Assembly: GCA_022539475.1 (NCBI GenBank) | Contig: VCMS01000029.1 | Span: forward strand, 124,001 to 188,000 | Origin: Gracilaria domingensis | Lineage: Eukaryota > Rhodophyta > Florideophyceae > Gracilariales > Gracilariaceae | Direction of reading: 5' to 3' | Length of the DNA: 64,000 bases | Shown: in pieces, positions 50,058-60,366 of the stretch | Layout: each line of letters begins with the position of its first letter | Numbering within the stretch: position 1 is the stretch's first letter | Translations under genes and position numbers: made by a program | Notes under the pieces: model-generated | The model's database searches: none | What the model saw: only the letters and a program-made list of their open reading frames with translations | Told to the model about the DNA's origin: nothing

Positions 50058-50447
50058 TCATAATTTACGTGTGTAAAGAAAAGAACTGTAAATTAAATTT
50101 CTAACGCTCTCCAAGAGTTTAATGGTCCAAACAAAGGACCACCAACCCACTTTGTATTCTGCGCTCATTCATTCTACAGTTTGCAGTTTGGCCCCTCAGT
50201 GTATGCCGATAACAACGAGTCACAAACATCGACGCAAACCGTCCATGCTGCCTGCGCTTACAAACACCAAATCAAGCCGAACGCATTGGTTCTATAAGGT
50301 TTGCAACGATCCGCTCTATGTCTAAGCGCGCTTCTGCCTATAAGTGCTTCAAAATGTTACGAACAATGCGTAATCAAACTTGGCACCATTCATTTCTGCT
50401 AATCTTCTCCATCTTCATCAGTCTGCGTTCGCAAGCATTTCTCCATC

Positions 50448-51720
50448 ATGACATCCCAGCCTTTGAGCCCTATCGTCATGGTAATTCTTAGCGGTGCTCA
50501 AAAACGAGCGGTAATTAACGCTGCCAGTCTCAAAGTGAAAGAAATTATTACTCGAAACCGCAGTTCGACTAACTCACATCATCCTCCATCACGAACCAGA
50601 AAGAATGTTTTTTTCGAAACTATTACAGACTTTCTCAGTGACACGGCGTTCAAAAGGGCTTACCGCATGAGTCATGCATCTTTCTATAAACTCGTCAGAA
50701 TGCTTCTTCCACATCTAACTAAGAATGAAGAGATGGGAAAACGCTCGGGCAGACCGACACTTTCCGTTTCAATTAGACTCGGGATAATCTTGAGTCGCTT
50801 GGCTGGAGGGAATGTCGACACCATTCATCAACTATTTCGGAGACAACGCTCGACAGTGTACAGGGTTTTCTTGGAAACTTGTGTTGCTCTATCAACGGTT
50901 TTACAGCTTCCCGGCATTCCTGATTCATTTCATGACCTTTGTGAACTTTCTAGAGGGTTTAAAACTTCTAGAGCCAACCCCAGTCCGTTGAGCGGATGCA
51001 TCGGTGTCATTGATAGAATCACCATCAAGATAAAGCGTCCTAGTGGAAATGCAGCGAAGTATTGTTGTAGGAAAGGCTACTACGCGATACCTGTCCAGGC
51101 GGTGGTTGACTACGCTGGCAGGTTTTTGTTTGCTTCCGCAAAGTGGGTTGGGTCAACGCATGACTCGTTAGCATATGCAGCTTCCAGGCTTTCAAAGTTT
51201 TTGAACCAGCAAGGGTTTCCTATAGAGTTTTGGATTGTAGGCGATGAGGCTTATGTTTGTACTGACAATTTGATAACCCCAATCCCTGCGTCACAGGCTC
51301 GTCATTGGTATCAGAAGGCGTTCCAACTATTTTTTATCTTCTATGAGAATACATGTTGAGCAAGCATTTGGAAGACTAGTAGCTCGGTGGAGGATTTTAC
51401 AATGTCAGCTTAACTATTCCGTTAGTATCAATGCGAGTATTATTGTCTTATGCATGAAGCTTCAAAACTTCTGCATTGACGAAGGGGAGCAGAAAATGAG
51501 CGGTTTATCACTAAGAGAAGAACAGGACGTGGACAGAGAAATCAATTCGTGGTATTCCGCTAGCAAACAAGGGCTCGCAGAAATGGCAACTGCATCAGAT
51601 GATGCCCAATTGAATCCAGACGCGTTGCTGTCGACTACGAAGCGAGAAAAAATGGTCGAGATTATCCGCAGTCGTAATCTACACAGACCTCCATTAAGAG
51701 GAGCACCTGAGCCTCTTTGA
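50448..51720 (+). pseudogene. PIF/Harbinger DDE nuclease (one frame change)
   Basis: From ATG 50448 in one frame to about 51310, then the homologous reading moves to the frame ending at 51720; total about 424 residues. The N-terminal part includes FKRAYRMSHASFYKLVRML, typical of the DDE_4 family (F....RM....F..L). The first acidic site is in GCIGVIDRITIKI (Asp about 189), where the usual Gly-Thr-His after Asp is changed; the second is in VGSTHDSLAY (Asp about 239); GDEAYV follows; the last acidic residue is in MRIHVEQAFGRLVARWRIL after the frame change. The shift is explained by one extra base around 51322-51335. The nuclease cuts the transposon ends. Altered VIDxx motif and frame change suggest this copy is inactive. 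Confidence 0.85.
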
Positions 51721-51774
51721 TTTGGATATGGACTTTTTGCCAGTTCACTGTGGACCATCACCTCGTACCTCACT

Positions 51775-54700
51775 GACCGGAAACAATCCGAACCATCGAA
51801 GCAGCATGACAGCGATTCTGATTTGAGTGAGCCGCTACCATCGGACGAGAGTTTAGATGATGAAGAAACTTTTCGGGCTGCAGAAATTGAAGAAGCTCTT
51901 GCTGTGTTGGAGGAGCAAACATTTGCTGGAAGGCTGCTGCCGGAATCGAAGAGATTTTGCGGGCCCCAGGCATTGATCCTGATTTGTTCAGGGCTGACCA
52001 GACCAATTGCCTCAAGCCTCAGAATGACTCGGATGTTTCGAACCCATCAGAGCCAAAGTCTGGAGACGTGCAAACCACCGAGAATGGTGTAGAGCATAAT
52101 TCTTGCAACAGCGTTGAACTTCCAGAGAGGGCTAAAAATCAAACCACCGCTGATCGAATGGTTGTAGTGTCATCTGCTGTGGTGCCTGGGAAGGAGAAAG
52201 AAGTGGATGGAAAGCAGATCGTGGCAGCAATGGGTAACTACGGTTCAATGAACGGAGAGTCGACAAAGACTCGATGTGAAAGTATTTGCTCTCAACAAGA
52301 TTGTCGCTCGAACACCGTCTCAAACTCTCTAAGCGCCGATACAAATGTTACAGCTGAGAAACTGACCGAGACTGAAGATCTGTCTCGAAATTTTTGTGCC
52401 CCGGTTATGAATGTACAGCCTTTCGCGGCCAAATCAGAAACAGGGCCATACACTTGTCTCCCTAAGTAACTACTTCGAGGTAACCCACGGGACTACCAAA
52501 TGAGAGGTTTAGATTGGCTTCAGACGCTGTGGCAAAAGAACCTCAACGGGATTCTAGCAGATGAAATGGGTCTTAGCAAAACCATCCAAACGATAGCGCT
52601 CTTGGCGTGGCTTGCAGTCGAAAAGGAGATATGGGGACCTCATCTTATAGTCTTTCCGACATCAGTCATGGTCAAATGGGAGGTAGAATTTAAGAAATGG
52701 CTTCCTGGCTTTAAAGTTTTGACCTACTTTGGGAGCGTGAAAGAACGAATGGAGCAGCGGCGAGGATGGACTAGACCCGATATGCTTCATGTTTGTATAA
52801 CGTCGTACACGCTTGCTGTGCAGGAGTCTCTTATTCTGCGAAGGAAGAAGTGGTACTACTTGATTTTAGACGAAGCTCATAACATCAAGAACTTCGAATC
52901 CCAACGATGGCAGACCCTCTTGACGTTTTCCTCTCGGCATAGGCTGCTCCTAACAGGGGCGCCCCTACAGAACTCTGTCATGGAACTATGGTCTCTCATG
53001 CATTTCTTGATGCCGAAACTCTTTGCAAGCCATTCATGGTTTAAGGATACTTTTTGGAAGCCTCTGATTGAAGCTGTAGAAGCGGAAAGGGAATCAAATC
53101 GGGGGCGATCAGAAACTGTTTCTACTCTTCATGGAGTGCTTCGACCTTTCTTGCTTCGTCGATTGAAAGCGGATGTAGAGAAAGGTCTTCCTCCTAAAAC
53201 GGAACATGTTATATCTTTTCGTTTAAGCAAAAGACAACGGCAGCTTTACGAGGACTGCATGGCTCGAAATGATACTCGGGAAACTTTGCAATCAGGAGAT
53301 TTCTTCGGAGTTATGAACGTTCTGATGCAACTACGGAAGGTTTGTAATCACCCAGATCTGTTTGAAGGACGCCCGATTCTCTCGCCGTTTTCGTGCGCAG
53401 CTGTTTTTTATCCAATTCCTACTATTGTGGCTCGAGCCATCAGAGAAGATGTGAGACACAATGTAACACTACGACTTTTAGGGCTAGACTTTCAGTATGG
53501 GGAATCAAACTCTGCCGGAAGATGGTACGAGGACGAAATCGCGCGCATCTCGGCTGTGAAACAGATGCGAAGTGACCTGAAAGACGAGGCAACTGCCGAT
53601 TCTCTTGGGGGTAACTTGGATTTTATACCTAGTGGCCCGGGTGGTCAACGTGCTCTTTCTCGCAAGGCTGCGTTTCGTAGAGCTGCCTTGCATCATCAAG
53701 TTCTTATTCATGCCTTGAGAATACGTCAGCGTGCTATACTTGGACAAGATCTGAGAAAAGTATTCACTATGACTACTTCGTCTTTGAGCCGACAGATTAG
53801 CGCGAACTCTCGTACAGAGTCTGTTGCGGACAAGCCAAGAGTATGTATGGTTCGCTCTGTTGAGGAGTTCATTGGGAGGGCAAATCCGATTGCTCATCGT
53901 TTCTTCTGCTGCGTAACGCGAGCTATAGCTCCTTGTGTTGCGCTTCGCTATTACGGCGATGATATGCTACGAATGAGAGAACGAGATCAATACCGTAGAT
54001 TGGCGCGGAAATCTTCTGGATTTCGGGCTCTTTTTCGTGAGTTTGAGGTTCGAAGTCAAATTACGATTCCTGATATAAGACTTATTCAGTGGGATTGTGG
54101 AAAGCTTCAAACACTAGAGCGCTTAATTCGTGAGCTGAAAGTACGGAAGTCTCGAGTACTGATCTTTACGCAGATGACAAGGATGTTGGATATTTTGGAA
54201 TCCTTTCGCAATCTCCATTGTTCTCGTTATCTCCGGTTAGATGGTACAACAAAGACGGATGATCGACGGAAAGTAGTGAAAGGTTCAACGCTGACACGAG
54301 GATTTTCTGCATGATTCTTACAACCAGTGCCGGTGGTGTTGGGCTTAACTTGACGGGTGCCGATACTGTGATTTTCTATGACTCTGACTACAACCCTGCA
54401 ATTGACAACCAAGCTCAAGATCGAGCCCATCGTATTGGTCAGACGAAACCGGTTCATGTATACCGTCTTATCTCGGAGCAAACTGTGGAAGAAAGCATTT
54501 TGAAACGTGCCATGGAGAAAAGGACTTTGGAACAGCATGTTATTTCCCAAGCTGGCTTTACTACGGACGCGATTCAGGGAGCTAGAGGATTGTTGAAGAC
54601 AGGTACCGTTGGGTGCGGGAGCACAGTTGGGGAGGGATTTACTCTTTCACGGAACGCGGAAAAGTCAGATACAGTCAAAAATGGGTTTCGAAGCAGCTCG

Positions 54701-56642
54701 GAGACGAGTGATGAAAAGAAACAACACCGTACACCAGAGAACTGGCGGAATGGTTCCAGTTCCGAGAAGGTTGGGAAACTGTCAACCATGGTTGATATTC
54801 AAAGCTCATGTGGACTGTTTATGGGATTTAGATTTGGGAACGGTATCGAAACTGTTTCTCATCAAGGAAAGTTGGAAGGAGATTCGACTGAATGTGGTAG
54901 GGACAGGGACATGAACGAGGATCAAACCATAGCTTCGAAGCTGCTTGCGAGCGAAGATGAACGAGAAGAAATGGATCTGCAGGTTGCGGAGAAAGAGAAG
55001 AGAGATCTTGAGGCTGAGTTCAAAGGCACACCAATTGCAAACCAAGGACGTTTGTCAAAGAGAACTGATGTGCGTCCGAACGACTCAGAAGATCTTAACA
55101 AGCTCCTAGATACATTAACACCCATTCAGCGATATGCACTTCGTGTTCTTGAACGTTTAAACAGCGCTAAACCTTTCACGCATGTTGACTGCTACGTGGG
55201 TACACCGCCCGTGACTTCGAGTCAGGAAAGTGAATCGGTGTTGGAAAGCTTTCCATCTAGAGAGTACAAAAGGAAGTCTGATTCCGAATGCAGCGGCGAG
55301 GATGACACGCAGTCTCTGCTTTATGAGATTGATGTTACGGACGAAGGGCAAACAAGTTATTTAAAGGCGCCGACGGACGCCGACGCGGACATTAAATTGT
55401 ACCTGCCGCTACGCGACGGTGGTCCGGAAGAGCTCAAGTTTTCGACGGTTGTACTCGGCACGGCAGTGGCAGGTTTGGAATGCGCGGAAGACGCAGCCTT
55501 CTTTCCCCATGCATACAACAGGATGAGTCGGAGGATGCACGCAACGAGAAGGCAGAAAGAGAAGGGTCTGGAAAACCTGCGGAAGAGGAAGGCGGAAATC
55601 GAAGTGAAACGCAAGCATGAGGTTTCAAGCTCTGTCTCTAACCAAGGCTCCAGCCCAAAGGTTTATTCGGCAGATACATGCAGAGAAGAAGCAAGGCGTT
55701 CTAGTAATTTAGAAAGAGTGAAGACGTCGAAAGGCAAATGTGATATGTCTCGTTACCCGCCTCCGAATGTTCATTCAAAGAAGACGAGAGTTGATCCTGG
55801 TCCAAAGTCAGGAGCTAATGTGGCTGTCACTAGCTCTGTTACCGGGCCCGAATCTCATGCCGGTATGGGCGGTTTGTTAAGAATCAAACCCAAGAAGAAT
55901 GTGAGAAAGTTTACCATTCCTGGAATGAAATCTTCTATAGCATTCTACGGAGGCAACATGTGGAATGAGCATCAAGGTGTAAACGATGAATAGACCAAGG
56001 AGGAAGATGAAGCATTGATCGCAGCTGCTTCGGCGTGCAACAATATCATGTGTTTCATGGCTGATCTTTTGTCATCGCAAGCATCCGTGAGATTGGGGGC
56101 TCGTCGATATCGTCCTATAAGGCACCGCGTTGATAGGCTCCTAAATGTGTTGGGGAAACACGTCAAGAACGACCCCTTGCTCCCGAAGTCGACCACCTCA
56201 GAATCGGATACATCGGAGATATCACCAAGCATTTCAGAATGCATTTGCGGTATTACGGGCAAAGCCTGTGGTCCCAGTAAGGACTGGGCAGACATCAGCA
56301 GAAATGAATCCTTCCCGTCATAAGCTTCTTTCAGAAGCGGCATCAAAGAAGAAAGGATTGGTACGCCCAGATATTTTGCCTCCTATCTCGGAGATTCTTG
56401 ACCTGTTCGAAGTCCGTGATCATCATAAGGCTGGTTTAAAGAGTGATGAAACCACACATCAAGGTCAGTCAAAGCGTAAACCGTTCATGTTTGCCCTAAG
56501 GGATGACCCCAGACGTGGCAACGGATTCACAGACCCCATCAACGGATCACATCAAGATCAAACAAGCTCCGTATCGAAAGGTGGAGAACAAAACTCCAAG
56601 AGCACAGATAAGGCTCCGGTTCAGAAGGGAGCGAGCAAATGA
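51775..56642 (+). pseudogene. SWR1/PIE1-class SNF2 chromatin remodeller, decayed copy
   Basis: Acidic N-terminal stretch (SDESLDDEETFRAAEIEEAL, about 51836-51895); a frame change near 51920-51950; TAA 52467 just before the block LLRGNPRDYQ; then the ATPase: DEMGLSKTIQT (Walker A, usual Gly replaced by Ser at 52575), LIVFPTSVMVKWEVEFKKW, LDEAHNIKN, LTGAPLQNSVMELWSLMHFLMP, LMQLRKVCNHPDLFEGRP, a long insert (about 53390-53990, the INO80/SWR1 hallmark), then after a frame change near 54285 [31 protein letters not shown]. Near 55990 TAG stands where a SANT domain begins (then TKEEDEALIAAASA). A further frame change leads to the last reading, ending 56642. SWR1-type enzymes exchange H2A.Z into nucleosomes. 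No HSA domain is visible. The copy sits immediately behind the transposase. Confidence 0.8.
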
Positions 56643-56855
56643 GCACGAACTCAAAGTACGGGAACTTTACACCGCCCTAGCGTTCAGAACCGGACTTCTG
56701 CTGCCCCTCGAAGCAGCTCTACCTTGAAATCTAAGACCGTAGATTTGAAGAATCCAAGTGAGGTGGGTTCCCATCGTGTGCAACAGCTGCGGAAGCGGAA
56801 GGCGGTAGATGCAACATATGTGCAAACTAAACTAAAATGGATTATCGCGAATACA

Positions 56856-58550
56856 CTAAGAACCGTCATTGTCGCCCATGCCACTTGAGTGCAACATAGA
56901 CTTGTACTTTTTGAGCAGTTGTACACGGTTATCTTCCAAAACCTCGATCAAATCCTCGTCATTGAGCTCATGAGCTCTCTTGAGCGATGCAGAGCTTTCA
57001 GCAAGCATTGTAGCAATCCTAGTACGATTCACAATGTTGTCCATGTCCTGCTCTGCGGAGGACTTCTTCGGTCCTTGCTGCCGTTCCAAATGCCTCCGCA
57101 GAATGACCGTTTGCTCCTCTGATATCTTGTTCGACCTACTAACTTCTCTAGATATTTCACCCAATTCCTTAAAGCTTCCGCTATTTCGTCCACTCGATAC
57201 TGTCTTTTGGACAGTTCGAAACGCCTCATGACTCTGTACACCACCAAGAACACCTTCCTCAACACCTCCTCCTTCCTCCTCAATAAGCTTTGAGGCCTTA
57301 TTTAGCAAACTGTTAGATTCATTCTCGGTTCCCAGTCTTGAAACAATAAAAAAGATATGAGCACGCTTTGCTTCGGCAGTAAGAGCTCCACCAGGAGATC
57401 TCTCCAGAAACTTTGAAATGTTCGATGGGTCATTTTGACCTGACACAGACCAATTAACTCTAGCCCGCGTCACAGAAGCTCTAATGTTTTCAAACTGCCT
57501 TCGCAAAACAGCTGCTCCTCTAAAACACAGGGGACGAAGATTTGAATCCATGTTGTCCAGCTTACCAGCAAAGCAATGCTTAGAATCTACAGCACTGTCA
57601 TTAAAACGATCCGCAATTATCAGCCAAAACGATTCACGAGAGACTCTGGCGTTGAGCTCGTCCTTAGTTAAAATATCACCAATAGCTTTCTCCAACGCCA
57701 ACTTTGCTTGGTCGTCATCCCGAAGAATAATCATTAGCCTAGCAAATTCTTTCAGGCTGAAATAAGGTTCTTTGTGCCCGGATTCTTCTTCCAGTGTTAG
57801 CGGAAACTGCTCAGACCCCTGCGGCATTCCTTGGTGTGCCCTAATGAGCCGCTCAAATTTTCCGCGATCCCTCTGGTGAAGCATGTTCACAAATTCACCC
57901 ACTTGGGGTAGCTCTGTTAATGCGCTTCTGCTCTGAATACAGTTCTTTTCCCACCCAAAGAACGACATCAAGCTTGAATTAAGAGAAATAGAGTCTCTTA
58001 TACTGACATCTTCCAAACTCTTGACATGGAAGAAGAGCACAATCTGCGAAAGCAGTTGCGCTTGCTTTCTACCATGAACGACCAAGTGATAGGGCTTGCA
58101 AACGTCTCGTAGTTGCGCAACTGTTTTCCGAAGTAGGAAAGAATACAGATATGCCATGCGTTGTTCTCGAAAGTGCGGGACGTTGAATGGAGAAACAGTT
58201 ACCTCTGACGATGACGGCGCATCGCCCGGATTCGCACTGCCTTGTTTGGATGCAACTACATTTCGACTGTCAATGTCTTCTCGCGGAGTTAGAGTAGGTA
58301 CGCTTTGAGGGAGCGCGGACGCAGAGCTCGAATGCTTGCGTGGACTGCGACGTGGTTCTGATCGTGCAATACGGTCGCCCTGTCGGTGAAGAGAGTTGTG
58401 CTTACGGGGACTCTTTCGTATTTCATGCTGTGCGCGGTATAGTTCTCCCGTTTGGGGCGGCGCGGCAGTTACGGTAGGCGAAGAAGAGGACAACGAACGG
58501 TGTCTTGCTTTTGGAGAAATCTCCTGATTTGAGAATTGCTTGTGGGACAT
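56856..58550 (-). CDS. SAP-like domain protein inside the Harbinger element
   Basis: 564 residues from ATG at 58550; the frame extends to a TTG at 58784. Residues 1 to about 120 are Ser/Arg/Lys-rich with repeated RKSPRKH-type basic patches (AT-hook- or NLS-like). Around residues 155-190 is TVAQLRDVCKPYHLVVHGRK followed by QAQLLSQI, which fits the SAP DNA-binding helix-loop-helix. The rest is helical and charged with a long coiled-coil-like C-terminus. No enzyme motif is seen. Unlike its neighbours in the element it has no stop or frame change over 1.7 kb, and it converges on the remodeller copy with 213 bp between. It could be the element's DNA-binding partner (usually a Myb/SANT protein in Harbinger) or a captured host gene. 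Confidence 0.6.
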   Translation of the reverse strand: MSHKQFSNQEISPKARHRSLSSSSPTVTAAPPQTGELYRAQHEIRKSPRKHNSLHRQGDRIARSEPRRSPRKHSSSASALPQSVPTLTPREDIDSRNVVASKQGSANPGDAPSSSEVTVSPFNVPHFREQRMAYLYSFLLRKTVAQLRDVCKPYHLVVHGRKQAQLLSQIVLFFHVKSLEDVSIRDSISLNSSLMSFFGWEKNCIQSRSALTELPQVGEFVNMLHQRDRGKFERLIRAHQGMPQGSEQFPLTLEEESGHKEPYFSLKEFARLMIILRDDDQAKLALEKAIGDILTKDELNARVSRESFWLIIADRFNDSAVDSKHCFAGKLDNMDSNLRPLCFRGAAVLRRQFENIRASVTRARVNWSVSGQNDPSNISKFLERSPGGALTAEAKRAHIFFIVSRLGTENESNSLLNKASKLIEEEGGGVEEGVLGGVQSHEAFRTVQKTVSSGRNSGSFKELGEISREVSRSNKISEEQTVILRRHLERQQGPKKSSAEQDMDNIVNRTRIATMLAESSASLKRAHELNDEDLIEVLEDNRVQLLKKYKSMLHSSGMGDNDGS

Positions 58551-58937
58551 ATCGTTGACACGGGGAAGAAAAAGCTGCGTTGGGAACAGCGCGGTTCGGG
58601 GAACGCAACTCTGTGAAAAAGGAGAGTATAAAAAGCCTATAATGAAAGCTGCTTCTGCACCCTGGGAACTCGGAGATGTGTGTGCAACTTGCCCTACAAT
58701 GCACAGGATGCATTGTATCTGGCACTTTGGTCCGGTAGGGAGTCTATGAATTTCAATTCGAATGATTGGAAGTAACGGCAACAATTGCTACGTTTTGGTT
58801 TGCCAATGGGGGGTCTCCTTACAGGTTGTGGGGTTTTGAACAAAAGCTTCGGGGCGTTAACGAGCGTTTATGACCCACCTACTTCCTGCCAATGAATGGC
58901 CGTTCACGTGGACGTGAACGCCTGTTTAGACACCGCC
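58551..58937 (-). repeat. Harbinger right end: promoter side of SAP-like gene and terminal inverted repeat
   Basis: The right terminal repeat (58912-58937, reverse strand GGCGGTGTCTAAACAGGCG then TTCACGT) ends the element. Inside it CGTTCACGTGGACGTGAACG (58901-58920) is a near-palindrome. The remaining sequence upstream of the SAP-like ATG shows nothing else; TCA follows at 58938-58940. Confidence 0.7.
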
Positions 58938-58963
58938 TCAGTCTTACGCGGCGGCGGCGGGAG

Positions 58964-59406
58964 TGTAGCAATTTGAAAGTTTTGAAATGTATTGTTTAAA
59001 ACTTACTTCTTTTTAAAAGTTTTGGACTTTTAGAAGTTTTGGTAAAATATTTGGACTTTCAGATTGTTTCAGAATTTGTCTACGGACAACTGAATATTTC
59101 AGAAAGAGTGTCTTGTCGGGGAGGCACTTCTAGGCTCTCCTTCCGATCTGCACTTGACCGGAGAGGGAGAGAGAGCGAGTGCGCGCTCCGCGCGACGGCT
59201 TAAATAGACTTTACTTAATTAAGTAGTCGTACTTGACAACCAGTAGTGTAACAATAGTAAACCTACTATACAAATACATGTAACAACAAAAATTCCATCT
59301 ATTCATAACAACAATCATTACATATATATCCCAAATTCAATAAACATTTTGTTTGAAATAATCCCCTGTTTTGTCCTAGACAAAACCCAAATTAGGATTC
59401 ATAACA
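58964..59406 (-). repeat. 3' LTR of second gypsy element
   Basis: 443 bp. On the minus strand it begins TGTTATGAATCC and ends AATTGCTACA. The polypurine tract AGAGGGGGAGTAAT (59407-59420, minus) abuts it. The flanking GGGAG (58959-58963) would be the target duplication; its partner is outside the window. The LTR is AT-rich with a GC-rich centre around 59150-59200. Confidence 0.8.
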
Positions 59407-59471
59407 ATTACTCCCCCTCTAAAATCCTTAATCGTCCTCGATTAACTTCATAGATAGGCAACAGTAATTAG

Positions 59472-59675
59472 TCACTGATCCGGCACACCATTAGCAATAG
59501 GATGATTCTCGAAGAGTCCGGGTGGATTAGGGAAGATAACCATACCAGAACGAGGTTCGAGTTCAAGAGAGAAATCGTAATCATCCGGAAATTTTTCGAA
59601 TTGTCCCAAAGCACCTTCAATAGCATCCATGAACGTATCGTCACGTTCATGGTTTAGATGCGCATATTGTGACAC
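59472..59675 (-). CDS. Small frame near 3' LTR of second gypsy element
   Basis: 67 codons from a GTG (an ATG within it lies at residue 16). The sequence is acidic and Pro-rich (MVIFPNPPGLFENHP) and reads more like protein than noise, but there is no homology I can name. It could be an exon or a degraded accessory frame. Confidence 0.25.
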   Translation of the reverse strand: MSQYAHLNHERDDTFMDAIEGALGQFEKFPDDYDFSLELEPRSGMVIFPNPPGLFENHPIANGVPDQ

Positions 59676-59716
59676 AATATAACAATAAAGAAATAAAATG
59701 AATTCTCATCTATAGT

Positions 59717-59980
59717 TTACATAATACCATTATCATACGAATTGAACCACCTGCGGAGTAACAAAGCGTATTGTTTCGTGAAGAATGGTCCTCGAAGCTG
59801 TAAGTAGGCAAAGCAAATGTGACAAGAGGCCCATGCGAGACGGAACCTTTCGTTTAGATCCTCCGTAATGCCCTCAAACCAAAGTAACATCCTTTGTCCA
59901 CCAAGGTCAATACGTCCGTAGAATCGGCTCGCGACACGACTACGCCTGTTAATTAGTATCAATTGGTTGTTTTCCGCCAT
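59717..59980 (-). CDS. Small accessory frame overlapping pol end
   Basis: 87 residues from ATG at 59980, starting 22 bases before the stop of the chromodomain frame (59959). It contains NRRSRVASRFYGRIDLGGQR and a Trp/Phe/Tyr-rich C-terminal half. No family is recognised. The position after pol and the short overlap are those of an accessory or envelope-like gene, but it has no signal peptide or membrane anchor. Confidence 0.35.
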   Translation of the reverse strand: MAENNQLILINRRSRVASRFYGRIDLGGQRMLLWFEGITEDLNERFRLAWASCHICFAYLQLRGPFFTKQYALLLRRWFNSYDNGIM

Positions 59981-60361
59981 GATTTGTACTCCTCAACTGA
60001 CTTCGGTTTGGCTGATGTGATAAGGGTTTGACTGTCGACCCATTGATTTTCAGTGTCGTCTGTGTTTTTATAGTGAACGAGGTATGGGAGACGAGTGCTG
60101 CGAATGCGGTCGTCGAGAATCTTCTCAATGCGATTGTCAGGAACATTGATGAGCTTTTTGGCATTCATCATGGTTTTATCCTTGCCACTAAACTTTGTTG
60201 TTTTATCTCCCTGTACAAATAGCTTGAGCAGTGATACATGGAAGGTGTGGTGAATTCGTTCCAACTGTTTCGGTAGTTCCAATTCATAAGATCTGCCTTC
60301 AGCTAGGACCTTACGTACCGCATATGGTCCTATGTACTTCGTAGATAACTTCTTCGTTCGG
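59959..60361 (-). pseudogene. Integrase end and chromodomain of second gypsy element
   Basis: Begins right of the solo LTR with GRTKKLSTKYIGPYAVRKVL, the GPY motif region of the integrase, then ERIHHTFHVSLLKLF and a chromodomain (NRIEKILDDRIRSTRLPYLV, HYKNTDDTENQWVDSQTL). The open frame to 60411 includes LTR sequence and its Met is not genuine. Removing the solo LTR and one CCTTT copy joins it in phase with the upstream integrase. Confidence 0.8.
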
Positions 60362-60366
60362 CCTTT

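Larger units (their letters stand above)
50016..58937. mobile_element. PIF/Harbinger-type transposon carrying an SNF2 remodeller and a SAP-like gene
   Basis: 8,922 bp. The ends are inverted repeats: GGCGGTGTCTAAA then AGGCGTTCACGT on both sides with one mismatch between (25 of 26). Inside the ends are further CGTTCACG/CGTGAACG words forming palindromes (left 50032-50057, right 58901-58920). Contents in order: 432 bp of 5' region with no gene, the DDE nuclease (plus), a decayed SWR1/PIE1-class remodeller (plus), and a convergent intact gene with a SAP-like domain (minus). Typical Harbinger elements carry the nuclease and a Myb/SANT protein and are a few kb long, so this content is abnormal. 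No second TIR was seen just after the nuclease, which argues against a short Harbinger inserted beside a host pseudogene. Confidence 0.75.

Noticed and set aside
52138-52469. Separate gene for the region before the helicase block
   Set aside because: It is in phase with the SNF2 frame, separated by one TAA that precedes the conserved LLRGxxRxYQ block, so it is part of the same pseudogene.
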